Part shown: piece after piece, positions 1 to 6,743 of the stretch | How positions within the stretch are numbered: the stretch's first letter is position 1 | Layout of the letters: every line of letters starts with the position of its first letter | Assembly (NCBI GenBank): GCA_902783345.1 | Contig: CACZQI010000069.1 | Coordinates: 1 to 12,363 of the forward strand | DNA from: an uncultured Erysipelotrichaceae bacterium | GTDB taxonomy: Bacteria; Bacillota_I; Bacilli_A; RF39; UBA660 | Direction of reading: 5' to 3' | Length of the DNA stretch: 12,363 bases | The notes under the pieces: generated by a model | What the model was told of the DNA's origin: nothing | Seen by the model: only the letters and a program-made list of their open reading frames with translations | The model's database searches: none | Program-made: the position numbers and the translations under genes

Positions 1-69
1 CTTGTAGGACTCGAACCTACGACCGCCCGGTTATGAGCCGGATGCTCTAACCAACTGAGCTAAAGATCC
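1..69 (-). tRNA. tRNA with CAT anticodon (Ile2 or elongator Met), 3' end cut off
   Basis: Read on the minus strand this gives a clean cloverleaf: acceptor GGATCTT, D-arm with AGCTCAGTTGGTTAGAGC, anticodon stem TCCGG/CCGGG around the loop CTCATAA (anticodon CAT at 33-35), and T-arm GTAGG-TTCGAGT-CCTAC. The last four acceptor bases and the discriminator lie beyond position 1. A CAT anticodon means Met or, once lysidine-modified by TilS, Ile for AUA codons. From memory the body resembles the Bacillus tRNA-Ile2 more than the elongator Met, so Ile2 is preferred, but this is not proven here. Confidence 0.93.
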
Positions 70-81
70 ATCGGCTACTTA

Positions 82-110
82 AATATAACATATTTAAAAT
101 TTAAGTTCAA
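82..110 (-). promoter_or_regulatory. sigma-A-type promoter of the tRNA
   Basis: On the minus strand there is a -35 TTGAAC (105-110), a 17-base spacer, and a -10 TATATT (82-87) preceded by TG in the extended -10 position. The predicted start is near 75-76, just ahead of the mature tRNA 5' end at 69. Spacing and distance both fit a housekeeping tRNA promoter. Confidence 0.75.
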
Positions 111-194
111 TAATTTTTTAGTAAAAAAGTGAAATAAATTAAGTAAATCTAAGTCAAATATAATAATTTTTTATTTATATTTTAAAAAATGCGG

Positions 195-212
195 TATAAT
201 AAATACAAGGTG
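195..212 (+). promoter_or_regulatory. -10 box and Shine-Dalgarno of the deacetylase gene
   Basis: A perfect TATAAT lies at 195-200. The only -35 candidate is a weak TTATTT at 171-176 with an 18-base spacer. The predicted start near 207 would put the Shine-Dalgarno AAGGTG (207-212) almost at the mRNA 5' end, giving a leader of only about ten bases. Confidence 0.5.
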
Positions 213-216
213 TAAT

Positions 217-1488
217 ATGAAAAGTAGTAGTCGAATTGAAAAATTTTTAAGTTTATTAATTGGAGGCTTATTAATTGGGTTATTTATTTTACTGCTAAGT
301 TTAATTAATAGAATAAATGTTACTAATAATTATTATAATCGTACTAAGAAAGATGGTAACTTATTAATAAATTATCCTTATTTTAATAATGAAAACATTG
401 ATAATTCGATTGCTAGTTTTGCTAAAAATATTAATAAAAATCTATTTGATGAAGTTAATTATGAAGTTAGTGTAATTGATGGATTTACCTCTATTTTATT
501 TGTTAAAAGTAAAGATGGTAAAATAACTGATTATGATAGTTTAATCTTTGATAAAGAAGGAATAATTACAAATATTAAATCAGTTGTAAGTGATGAAAAT
601 ATTCTAAAAGAAAAGATATCAATTTACTTACTTAATAATAATATAAATATAACAGATTATCAAAATGCCTTATTTGACTATCATTTAACTGAAGAAGGCA
701 TAGTAGCAATTATAACAAGTGAAGAAAATGGGGTAGTAGTATTTACTAAAGTACTTATTAATTATAATGAAATAACAGAAATATTAAAAATATCATATGA
801 AGTAGATCCTGATTATACCAGAAATTTAACAACAATTCCTACTACAACTACAACGACTACTGTAAAACCTGATGATAGCGGAGAAGTTACTGATAAAGTA
901 ATTGCTTTTACCTTTGATGATGGGCCAAGTAAATATACAACTTTAATTATGGATGTTTTAGATAAATATGGAGCTAAAGCAACCTTCTTTGAAGTAGGTT
1001 ATATGATGAAAAACCGACAAGAATTAGTTAAAGAAGTTTTAAATAGAGGGCATGAAGTAGGTAATCATACAACTGATCACTCTAATTTAAATAAATTAAG
1101 TGCTGCTAAAGTTAAAGAAAAAGTTTACAATAATAATGATACTTTCAAAGAAATAACTGGAAAAGATTTTCCTTTATTAAGACCGCCATATGGAAATTGT
1201 AAAACATCTGTCAAAGAACTAATTGATGTTCCAATTATTAAATGGAGCGTTGATTCAAGAGATTGGGAAAGTCGTAATAAAGATAAGATAGTGCCTTTAG
1301 TTAAAAGACAAACTAGAGCAGGAGATATTGTCTTATTTCATGATTTATATGAAAGTACTTACGAATCAATTAAAGAATTAGTGCCATATTATTATGAAAA
1401 TGGCTATAAAATTGTAACAGTAAGTGAGTTATTTAAAATATATGGTAAAGAACTAGAAAGTGGACATATATATTACAGTGCTAAGTAA
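217..1488 (+). CDS. membrane-anchored polysaccharide (peptidoglycan-type) deacetylase, NodB domain
   Basis: 423 aa. Residues 10-31 form a single N-terminal membrane anchor. An extracytoplasmic domain at about 45-200 resembles the RsiV/DUF3298-like region of PdaC/PgdA-type proteins. A threonine-rich linker (205-215) follows, then a carbohydrate-esterase-4 NodB domain at about 226-408. All NodB motifs are visible: TFDDGP (catalytic base D234, metal ligand D235), NHTTDH (ligands H284 and H288), RPPYG (322-326), the SVDSRDW segment, and LFHD (H375). This supports a metal-dependent enzyme that removes N-acetyl groups from cell-wall glycan outside the membrane, which in related bacteria gives lysozyme resistance. 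The substrate (GlcNAc or MurNAc) cannot be told from sequence. The gene is monocistronic, with a terminator at its end. The start is set by AAGGTG four bases upstream of the ATG. Confidence 0.92.
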   Translation: MKSSSRIEKFLSLLIGGLLIGLFILLLSLINRINVTNNYYNRTKKDGNLLINYPYFNNENIDNSIASFAKNINKNLFDEVNYEVSVIDGFTSILFVKSKDGKITDYDSLIFDKEGIITNIKSVVSDENILKEKISIYLLNNNINITDYQNALFDYHLTEEGIVAIITSEENGVVVFTKVLINYNEITEILKISYEVDPDYTRNLTTIPTTTTTTTVKPDDSGEVTDKVIAFTFDDGPSKYTTLIMDVLDKYGAKATFFEVGYMMKNRQELVKEVLNRGHEVGNHTTDHSNLNKLSAAKVKEKVYNNNDTFKEITGKDFPLLRPPYGNCKTSVKELIDVPIIKWSVDSRDWESRNKDKIVPLVKRQTRAGDIVLFHDLYESTYESIKELVPYYYENGYKIVTVSELFKIYGKELESGHIYYSAK

Positions 1489-1503
1489 TATAAGTCCATT
1501 TTT
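1461..1503 (+). terminator. intrinsic terminator overlapping the deacetylase stop codon
   Basis: TGGAC (1461-1465) pairs with GTCCA (1494-1498) and ATATTAC (1470-1476) pairs with GTAATAT (1485-1491), with a small internal loop between the two helices and an 8-base apical loop. Five T follow (1499-1503). The left arm is coding sequence and the right arm contains the TAA stop (1486-1488). Confidence 0.65.
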
Positions 1504-1506
1504 ATA

Positions 1507-1536
1507 TTGCTATTTGAAAATAATTTATGATATAAT
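1507..1536 (+). promoter_or_regulatory. promoter of the Tad-like operon
   Basis: A -35 TTGCTA (1507-1512), an 18-base spacer and a perfect extended -10 (TG at 1528-1529, TATAAT at 1531-1536) predict a start near 1543, about 19 bases before the ATG at 1562. The promoter sits directly behind the deacetylase terminator, so the secretion genes form their own transcription unit. Confidence 0.75.
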
Positions 1537-1561
1537 AATTATTGATAATAGGAGGAATAAA

Positions 1562-2374
1562 ATGGGAAATTTAACAGTATCAATTAAAAGATTTTTAGGA
1601 AATAAAAATACCGTAACAATATTAGGAGTCGTAATAGGAGTAATAGTTTTATATATTGGTTATAACTTTCGTGTAAGACAAGCAGTTGAACCACAAACAA
1701 TACCTTTTGCTAAGGTTGAAATTGTAGGTAATACTTTAATAACAAGAGAACAAGTAGGTACAATTAAAGTTAGTAAAAGTATGGTTGATCAAACACCAGG
1801 TCTTGTAACAAGTACTAGTCAAGTAATTGGTAAATATGTATCATATGATGCTAAAATACCTGAAGGTGGTTTATTTTACAGTTCACTATTAATGGCAGCA
1901 GAACAAAGGCCAAACTATATTACAGAAGACATCGAAAAATGTTATACTTTATTTAGTTTGCCAGTAACTCTTCATTCAACATATGCTAACGCTATTATGC
2001 CAGATGATTATATTGATTTATTTGTATCTGGTACTGATGAAAGAGGTTTATCAATTGTTGCTAAACTAATTGAAAGTATTAAGGTTCGTGATGTCAGAGA
2101 TTCAAGAGGTATTTCGGTATTCTCATCAGCATCAACGGGAGATCCTGCGGAAATGATTTTCTCAGTTCCTAATGATATGTTCTTACTTTTATATAATGCT
2201 CAAAATACCGGTGTATTTAATATTTTCCCAGTTCCAAGAAATAAAGAATATACTGAAAATCACAGTGCTACTCAAGTAGCTAGTCAAGAAATAATTGATT
2301 TAATTAATTCAAAATCAAATACTTATTATAGTAAATCAACAAGTGCAATAGATTTAGAATGTACAGGTGCATAA
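1562..2374 (+). CDS. CpaB/RcpC-like SAF-domain protein of a Tad-type system
   Basis: 270 aa. The start at ATG 1562 is chosen over an in-frame ATG at 1460. The later one has the Shine-Dalgarno AGGAGG ending six bases upstream, while the earlier one lies inside the deacetylase gene and upstream of the terminator and promoter. A transmembrane helix spans about residues 18-34. A SAF-like region (about 44-110) contains a typical beta-clip pattern ending in KIPEGGLF. A CpaB/RcpC-like region (about 130-225) carries VTLHSTYANAIMPDDYIDLFVSG and a C-terminal AEMIFSVPND segment. In Caulobacter and Actinobacillus, CpaB/RcpC belongs to the Tad pilus envelope complex, where it is thought to work with the secretin. 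There is no outer membrane here, so it may instead line the channel through the wall (inference). It is first in the operon, 25 bases before the ATPase gene. Assignment is from fold pattern plus context. Confidence 0.8.
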   Translation: MGNLTVSIKRFLGNKNTVTILGVVIGVIVLYIGYNFRVRQAVEPQTIPFAKVEIVGNTLITREQVGTIKVSKSMVDQTPGLVTSTSQVIGKYVSYDAKIPEGGLFYSSLLMAAEQRPNYITEDIEKCYTLFSLPVTLHSTYANAIMPDDYIDLFVSGTDERGLSIVAKLIESIKVRDVRDSRGISVFSSASTGDPAEMIFSVPNDMFLLLYNAQNTGVFNIFPVPRNKEYTENHSATQVASQEIIDLINSKSNTYYSKSTSAIDLECTGA

Positions 2375-2399
2375 ATAATAAATAAAAAAGGGGAATATT

Positions 2400-3509
2400 A
2401 TGAACGATAATTTGTTTTCACAATTAGATTTTGGACCCTTAAAAGAATTTTTAGATGATGATAATGTCACCGATATTTCGTATGGAAATGGTGGTAATGT
2501 CAATCTTAAAACTTTAGATAAAGGTGTATATAAAGTTGAAAGACCAGAAATAAATAATGCTTTAATGGAAAAGCTTGCCTTTCAATGTTCAAATGTTATG
2601 GGTAAAACATTTAATATGGCCCATCCTTTTTTAGATGCTGAAAGTGCTGAACTTCTTTTAAACTTTATTCATGATTCAATTGCTACAAATGGAATAAGTT
2701 GCGTTATTCGTAAAACGCCAGCTAAAATTCGTTTAAATAAGGCTAAACTTATCGATGAAAAATATTGTAATGTCCAAATTCATGACTTTTTAATGAAATG
2801 TGTTGAAGGCCATTGTAATATTCTAGTTGCTGGTGAAACTGGTTCTGGTAAAACTGAACTTGTTAAATATTTAGCAAGTCATACTAAAGAAAATGAAAAA
2901 ATAATTACGATTGAAGATACTTTAGAACTTCACTTAGATCGTATTTTCCCTTCAAGAGATATCGTTGCAATTAAAACTAATAATATTGCTTCATATACTG
3001 ATGTACTTGTTGCGTGCATGCGTCAAAACCCTAAGTGGATTTTACTTTCTGAGGTTCGTTCTGCGGAAGCCGTTATGGCTGTTAGAAACTCTATATCATC
3101 AGGTCATAACATTCTATCAACAATTCATGCAGATAAAGCGGAAAGTATTCCAATGCGTATGTATTCATTATTAGAATCAAATCAAGATGTAACCCAGTTT
3201 TTATCAACAATTCATAGATATGTTCAAATTGGAGTATGTGTTAAAGGTTATATGAGTAAAGCCTTAGGTAGATTCCAAAGAGAAATTATGGAAGTTTGTG
3301 AATTTTATGTTGATGAAGATAATAATCCATGTAGTAATATCATTTATCGTAAAACAGTTGATGGTAAATTAACTTTGAAAAATCCATCTAAATATTTATT
3401 AGAATATTTAGAATTACAAGGCGTTATATTACCAAAAGATACCTTTAGATTAGGGTATATTAATAATGGAAATAAGGAAGATAAAGTCGAGATTGAAAAT
3501 AAAAACTAA
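2400..3509 (+). CDS. TadA/CpaF-like type II/IV secretion ATPase
   Basis: 369 aa, cytoplasmic. A VirB11/TadA-family hexameric ATPase expected to power filament assembly. An N-terminal domain (1-120) precedes the RecA-like core. The core shows Walker A GETGSGKTE (145-153, K151), an Asp/Glu box IITIEDTLEL (E172, D173), a Walker-B-like segment PKWILLSEVR (E218), and a His box SGHNILSTIHAD (H236, H243). Two features differ from the usual family. The residue before the Walker B glutamate is Ser rather than Gly (SEVR for the common GEVR/GEIR), and the protein is short because it lacks the long N-terminal extension of many CpaF proteins. The Shine-Dalgarno AAGGGGAA (2388-2395) fixes the start. The gene is followed after 19 bases by the first T2SF gene, so the ATPase sits beside its membrane partners as in Tad loci. 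Confidence 0.92.
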   Translation: MNDNLFSQLDFGPLKEFLDDDNVTDISYGNGGNVNLKTLDKGVYKVERPEINNALMEKLAFQCSNVMGKTFNMAHPFLDAESAELLLNFIHDSIATNGISCVIRKTPAKIRLNKAKLIDEKYCNVQIHDFLMKCVEGHCNILVAGETGSGKTELVKYLASHTKENEKIITIEDTLELHLDRIFPSRDIVAIKTNNIASYTDVLVACMRQNPKWILLSEVRSAEAVMAVRNSISSGHNILSTIHADKAESIPMRMYSLLESNQDVTQFLSTIHRYVQIGVCVKGYMSKALGRFQREIMEVCEFYVDEDNNPCSNIIYRKTVDGKLTLKNPSKYLLEYLELQGVILPKDTFRLGYINNGNKEDKVEIENKN

Positions 3510-3528
3510 TAAGAAAGGAGAGTAAATT

Positions 3529-4422
3529 ATGGAATTAGTAATATTACTATTAATAGCCATATTTGTTATAACTTATCGTAAAAATACTGGTGATAATGTT
3601 TATAAATTTTTTACGGAAGAAGTTGGAAAATTATATGACAAATATGCTCCATATACTTTTAAAACCGTTAGGGAAAAGTCTATTGAACTAGGTGAAGAAT
3701 TTACAGCAAAAGAATATGTTGTTCAAGTAGTAATATTTGGTGTTGCTGGTGTCGCAATTGGATATTTATATTTCTATAATATTATTTGGGCAATATTTTA
3801 TGCTATTGTAGCAATTGCATTTATTCCATACTTGGCCTTTTTAAGATGCCAAAGAGTTTACTCAGAATTCTTATTTGAACAAATTCAAGTTTATACAACT
3901 AATGTTATTATGGAATTTAATACAACGCAAAGTTTTGTTAAAGCCTTAGAAGGAGTAAGAGACTCTGGAGTATTAGAAAATCCAGTTTTAGCTGATGTAA
4001 ATAAAATGATTGAAATGAGTTATGCTAATGGTACAATTGAAGAATCTATTGACTATTTTAATCAAAAATATCCATATTATATGGTTAAAAATATGCATCA
4101 ATTATTCTTACAAATTACTAAAGAAGGTGCTAAAGATTCTGGAGAGTCTTTAGAAAATATGCTACTTGATATCGATATGTTAGTTGAAGGTGTTTACCGT
4201 GATAAAATGGATAGGGCAGCCTTCCATCGAAAATTTATTACCTTTGGTTTAGCCTTATATTTACTTGTTATGCTTACGCAGTTTTTGCTAGGACGAGAAA
4301 ACTATATTAAAATGTTAGATAACTGGTATGTTATTTTAATCTTACATGCCGTAATTGTAATAAATTCTTACTTCTTAATTAATGGTGAGAAATATTATAA
4401 TGAAAATACGGGGGGTGAATAA
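3529..4422 (+). CDS. TadB-like T2SF-family inner-membrane platform protein
   Basis: 297 aa. Likely membrane segments lie near residues 2-16, 63-80, 84-104, 235-254 and 264-284. The cytoplasmic stretch between the third and fourth (about 117-230) is a type II secretion F (T2SF) domain, seen in the helical pattern FEQIQVYTTNVIMEFNTTQSFVKALE and the later ESLENMLLDIDMLVEG. Such proteins form the platform on which the secretion ATPase turns, building a filament from membrane-held pilins. The gene follows the ATPase after 19 bases with a strong AAAGGAG Shine-Dalgarno (3514-3520). It is followed after two bases by a second, different T2SF protein, which is the TadB-TadC arrangement. TadB versus TadC is assigned by gene order and size only. 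Confidence 0.82.
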   Translation: MELVILLLIAIFVITYRKNTGDNVYKFFTEEVGKLYDKYAPYTFKTVREKSIELGEEFTAKEYVVQVVIFGVAGVAIGYLYFYNIIWAIFYAIVAIAFIPYLAFLRCQRVYSEFLFEQIQVYTTNVIMEFNTTQSFVKALEGVRDSGVLENPVLADVNKMIEMSYANGTIEESIDYFNQKYPYYMVKNMHQLFLQITKEGAKDSGESLENMLLDIDMLVEGVYRDKMDRAAFHRKFITFGLALYLLVMLTQFLLGRENYIKMLDNWYVILILHAVIVINSYFLINGEKYYNENTGGE

Positions 4423-4424
4423 TA

Positions 4425-5222
4425 ATGTATGTTGAAGTTATTGTTTTAGCCATATTATTATTCTTCATCTTACAATATAATGGTAGTGTAAGTATTAATA
4501 AGTTTGTTCATGATTATGAAGATGTCTTTATGAGATTAAAAGAATCAGATTTTGACTTTTATGCTAAAGCAAAATATGGTGATTCAATTGATGTCCAAGC
4601 CTTATTTAATACAAGACTTAAAAATGGAATGATTACGATCTTTGTTATGACTTTCTTATTTATTTCAGATTTAAATTATTTAAATGTCTTATTTGCTATA
4701 ATAGCTGGTTATGGTGTTTATAAACTATCTTATATTCAACTTAAAAAATATTATAAATCACATTTACATCAAATAGATATCTTACTTCCTTATTATTTAA
4801 AAAACTTAGAGATTTTAGTACAGCATTATACCGTACCTGTTGCTCTTGGTAAATCAATAGATGAAGCACCAGATATCTTTAAATCAGGATTAAAAGATTT
4901 AATTGAAAAAATAAATGCTGGAGATAGTACCATTGAGCCATATATGGAATTTGCAAGAGATTATCCTGTTAGAGATTCTATGCGTATGATGAGACTTTTA
5001 TATCGTTTATCTTTAGGTAGTCAAGAAAGAAAACAAGAACAATTATTAACATTCTCAAGAAATATATCTAACTTACAACAAAAAGCTAGAGAATCAAGAT
5101 ATAAAGAAAGATTAGATAAGATGGAAAGTAAAACTATGACAATGCTTGTATGTACTGGTGCTGGTATTATGGTTTTACTAGTACTATCAATTCTAATGAT
5201 GTTTACTGGTAGTGCCGGATAA
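4425..5222 (+). CDS. TadC-like T2SF-family inner-membrane platform protein
   Basis: 265 aa. Predicted membrane helices lie near residues 4-17, 68-80, 85-103 and 238-260. The T2SF domain (about 115-235) contains the typical LPYYLKNLEILVQHYTVPVAL segment. A basic helical region (about 210-236) leads into the last membrane helix. It is the second platform subunit, partner of the preceding TadB-like protein and of the TadA-like ATPase. The start lies two bases after the previous stop, with the Shine-Dalgarno GGGGGGTG (4410-4417) inside the end of the upstream gene, so translational coupling is likely. It is the last gene of the operon: an intrinsic terminator begins eight bases after the stop, and no pilin or pseudopilin gene follows. 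Confidence 0.82.
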   Translation: MYVEVIVLAILLFFILQYNGSVSINKFVHDYEDVFMRLKESDFDFYAKAKYGDSIDVQALFNTRLKNGMITIFVMTFLFISDLNYLNVLFAIIAGYGVYKLSYIQLKKYYKSHLHQIDILLPYYLKNLEILVQHYTVPVALGKSIDEAPDIFKSGLKDLIEKINAGDSTIEPYMEFARDYPVRDSMRMMRLLYRLSLGSQERKQEQLLTFSRNISNLQQKARESRYKERLDKMESKTMTMLVCTGAGIMVLLVLSILMMFTGSAG

Positions 5223-5230
5223 GATTTATT

Positions 5231-5262
5231 ACTCAAGTATAAAAAATATACTTGAGTTTTTT
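5231..5262 (+). terminator. intrinsic terminator of the Tad-like operon
   Basis: A perfect 11-bp stem ACTCAAGTATA (5231-5241) pairs with TATACTTGAGT (5247-5257) around a five-A loop. Five T follow (5258-5262). This is the strongest terminator in the window. Confidence 0.92.
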
Positions 5263-5283
5263 GTTTAAAATAAATAATTTTTA

Positions 5284-5300
5284 ACCATTATATAAATGGT
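5284..5300 (+). repeat. small inverted repeat over the DUF421 ribosome-binding site
   Basis: ACCATT (5284-5289) and AATGGT (5295-5300) are a perfect 6-bp inverted repeat with spacer ATATA. The right arm runs into the Shine-Dalgarno GGTGATG (5298-5304), so pairing in RNA could partly mask the start, or the dyad could be a small operator. In such AT-rich DNA it may be chance. Confidence 0.35.
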
Positions 5301-5306
5301 GATGAT

Positions 5307-5960
5307 ATGGAACTTATTACAACAGCATTTAGAACAGTTTTCTTTTATTTTTTTGTCACGTTTGCATATAGACTTATGGGAAAAAGAGAAGTAGGTCAAT
5401 TAGGAGTTATTGATTTAATTGTCTCAATACTTATTGCTGAACTAGTTGCTATTAGCATTGAAAATATTGATAAATCAATTTTTTTAACAATTATTCCAAT
5501 TTCATTATTAGTTATTGTGGAAATTGGTCTTGCTTTTATATCAATTAAATCAAGAACTTTTAGGACTTTTTTTGCTGGTAAACCTAGTATCATAGTGAAT
5601 CATGGAGTAGTAAATTACAAAGAAATGATTAAACAAAGATATAGTTTAGATGATCTCTTAGCCAGTTTAAGAGCAAATGAAATTAAATCTTTAGAAGAAG
5701 TTGAATATGCTTTTTTAGAAACTAATGGAAAACTTAGTATTTTTAAATATAATCCTTTAAAAACTAGTAGTAATTTTCCTATTGCATTAATAATTGATGG
5801 CACTATACAAGATAAAACTTTAAAAGAGATTAAAAAGAGTAAAATATGGTTAAATCTATATTTAAAAAGACAAAATTTAAATATTAAAGATATTTTCTAT
5901 GGCTTTTATAAAAATAAAAAAATATATTTAATTAAGAAAAGCGATATTGTAAATGTCTAA
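5307..5960 (+). CDS. DUF421 (YetF/YcaP-like) membrane protein
   Basis: 217 aa. The N-terminal half has about three membrane segments (roughly 5-22, 34-51 and 57-80) and the family signature YRLMGKREVGQL (21-32). The C-terminal cytoplasmic half (about 85-150) carries the DUF421 core: GKPSIIVNHGVV, SLDDLLASLR, LEEVEYAFLETNGKLSIFK. Residues 150-217 are a basic tail. The length fits the B. subtilis YetF/YdfS/YrbG-type proteins, which are linked to spores or the envelope in bacilli but whose biochemical role is unsettled. The gene stands alone between the Tad terminator and an operator-like repeat. I see no convincing -35/-10 pair ahead of it. The start is ATG 5307 with Shine-Dalgarno GGTGATG. Confidence 0.9.
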   Translation: MELITTAFRTVFFYFFVTFAYRLMGKREVGQLGVIDLIVSILIAELVAISIENIDKSIFLTIIPISLLVIVEIGLAFISIKSRTFRTFFAGKPSIIVNHGVVNYKEMIKQRYSLDDLLASLRANEIKSLEEVEYAFLETNGKLSIFKYNPLKTSSNFPIALIIDGTIQDKTLKEIKKSKIWLNLYLKRQNLNIKDIFYGFYKNKKIYLIKKSDIVNV

Positions 5961-5964
5961 TAAA

Positions 5965-6026
5965 GTGTAAACTTACATATATTTTACATTCATAAACTAG
6001 TAAAGTTTACACATTAGTTTTATAAT
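5965..6026 (+). promoter_or_regulatory. operator-like inverted repeat and -10 box ahead of the CPBP pair
   Basis: GTGTAAACTT (5965-5974) and AAGTTTACAC (6003-6012) form a perfect 10-bp inverted repeat with 28 bases between. The left arm is part of a shorter palindrome TGTAA-AC-TTACA (5966-5977), and a further TTTACA lies at 5983-5988. TATAAT at 6021-6026 is the likely -10, so the right arm falls in the promoter spacer where a repressor would act. No T-run follows the right arm, so it is not a standard terminator. The regulator is unknown. Confidence 0.5.
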
Positions 6027-6048
6027 AATTATGGTAGAGGTAATTATT

Positions 6049-6732
6049 ATGAAAGAGTTTTTAGTAAATTTTATAAAATTATTTTTAAGCATAATTATTA
6101 TACTTTTTATTGAAGAATATTTCTTTAAAGTATTATCTTTAGTAGGCATTAATTTATCTATTAATACATTCATTAAATTAATAATATATGTTCTAGAATT
6201 TATTTTTATCTATATAATTTATGGTGAAGAAATAAGAAGTGCTTTTAACAAATATCAAAATAAATTTGGCAGTAACTTACTTTATACAATTGTTTCATAT
6301 ATTATTGTTTTTATCGCCATGATGATTGTTAATTATTTAGTTAAAATAATTGCTAGCAATTTAGATATGACATATAATGGCCTTAATTTTATTAATATTT
6401 TTAAAGAGCCATTTAGTTTAGATTTAATAGTAACATTTATTGTAGATATGTTAATAATACCATTTGTTAAAGTAGCTATATTTGTACTTGGCATTAATAA
6501 TTTAGTTAAAGGTAAAGCTGGATCAATTATATGTGGACTATCATATGCCATATACACTGGTTTCTTATTAGGAGGAAATTTTGGCGTAGTTTTTATTGAT
6601 ATTATTGATGAATGCATTTTATTTATATTACTTTCTTATGTTTATAAGAAAAATGGTAACATTACCTTTAGCATTTTAACATATATATTTTATGTATTAT
6701 TTTCAGCATTAATTATGGCTAAGTTATTGTAA
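6049..6732 (+). CDS. CPBP-fold membrane protein lacking the protease active site (likely pseudoprotease)
   Basis: 227 aa, highly hydrophobic, about six to seven membrane segments. ATG 6049 is preferred over ATG 6031 because AGAGGT (6036-6041) is placed for the later one. It would be called only 'hypothetical' on its own, but its last ~90 residues align with the next protein almost without gaps (one single-residue gap). Identities include IF.LG, GL, F, the YVY segment and NI. Every CPBP catalytic position is changed: the Glu-Glu pair is K141-V142, the Arg is V146, the FxxxH histidine is T170, and HxxxN is Y212/V216. The N-terminal halves also share layout. Reading: a diverged tandem paralog that keeps the fold but not the chemistry, perhaps a partner or regulator of its neighbour (inference). 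It is in one operon with that gene, 11 bases apart. Confidence 0.75.
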   Translation: MKEFLVNFIKLFLSIIIILFIEEYFFKVLSLVGINLSINTFIKLIIYVLEFIFIYIIYGEEIRSAFNKYQNKFGSNLLYTIVSYIIVFIAMMIVNYLVKIIASNLDMTYNGLNFINIFKEPFSLDLIVTFIVDMLIIPFVKVAIFVLGINNLVKGKAGSIICGLSYAIYTGFLLGGNFGVVFIDIIDECILFILLSYVYKKNGNITFSILTYIFYVLFSALIMAKLL

Positions 6733-6743
6733 AGGAGAGAGCA

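Noticed and set aside
111..194. Extra TATAAT at 159-164 as a second promoter for the deacetylase.
   Set aside because: No -35 at a suitable distance, and such hexamers are frequent in DNA this AT-rich.
1460..1561. Longer in-frame start for the CpaB-like protein at 1460.
   Set aside because: It overlaps the deacetylase gene and terminator and lies upstream of the promoter; ATG 1562 has a perfect Shine-Dalgarno and gives the expected N-terminal membrane anchor.
2965..3174. Small plus-strand ORF inside the TadA-like gene.
   Set aside because: It is an overlapping frame within a well-conserved ATPase core, with no start signal of its own.
6333..6617. Minus-strand ORF of 94 codons opposite the inactive CPBP gene.
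   Set aside because: The plus frame has a Shine-Dalgarno, operon linkage and homology to its neighbour; the minus frame is a low-complexity by-product of AT-rich membrane-protein codons.
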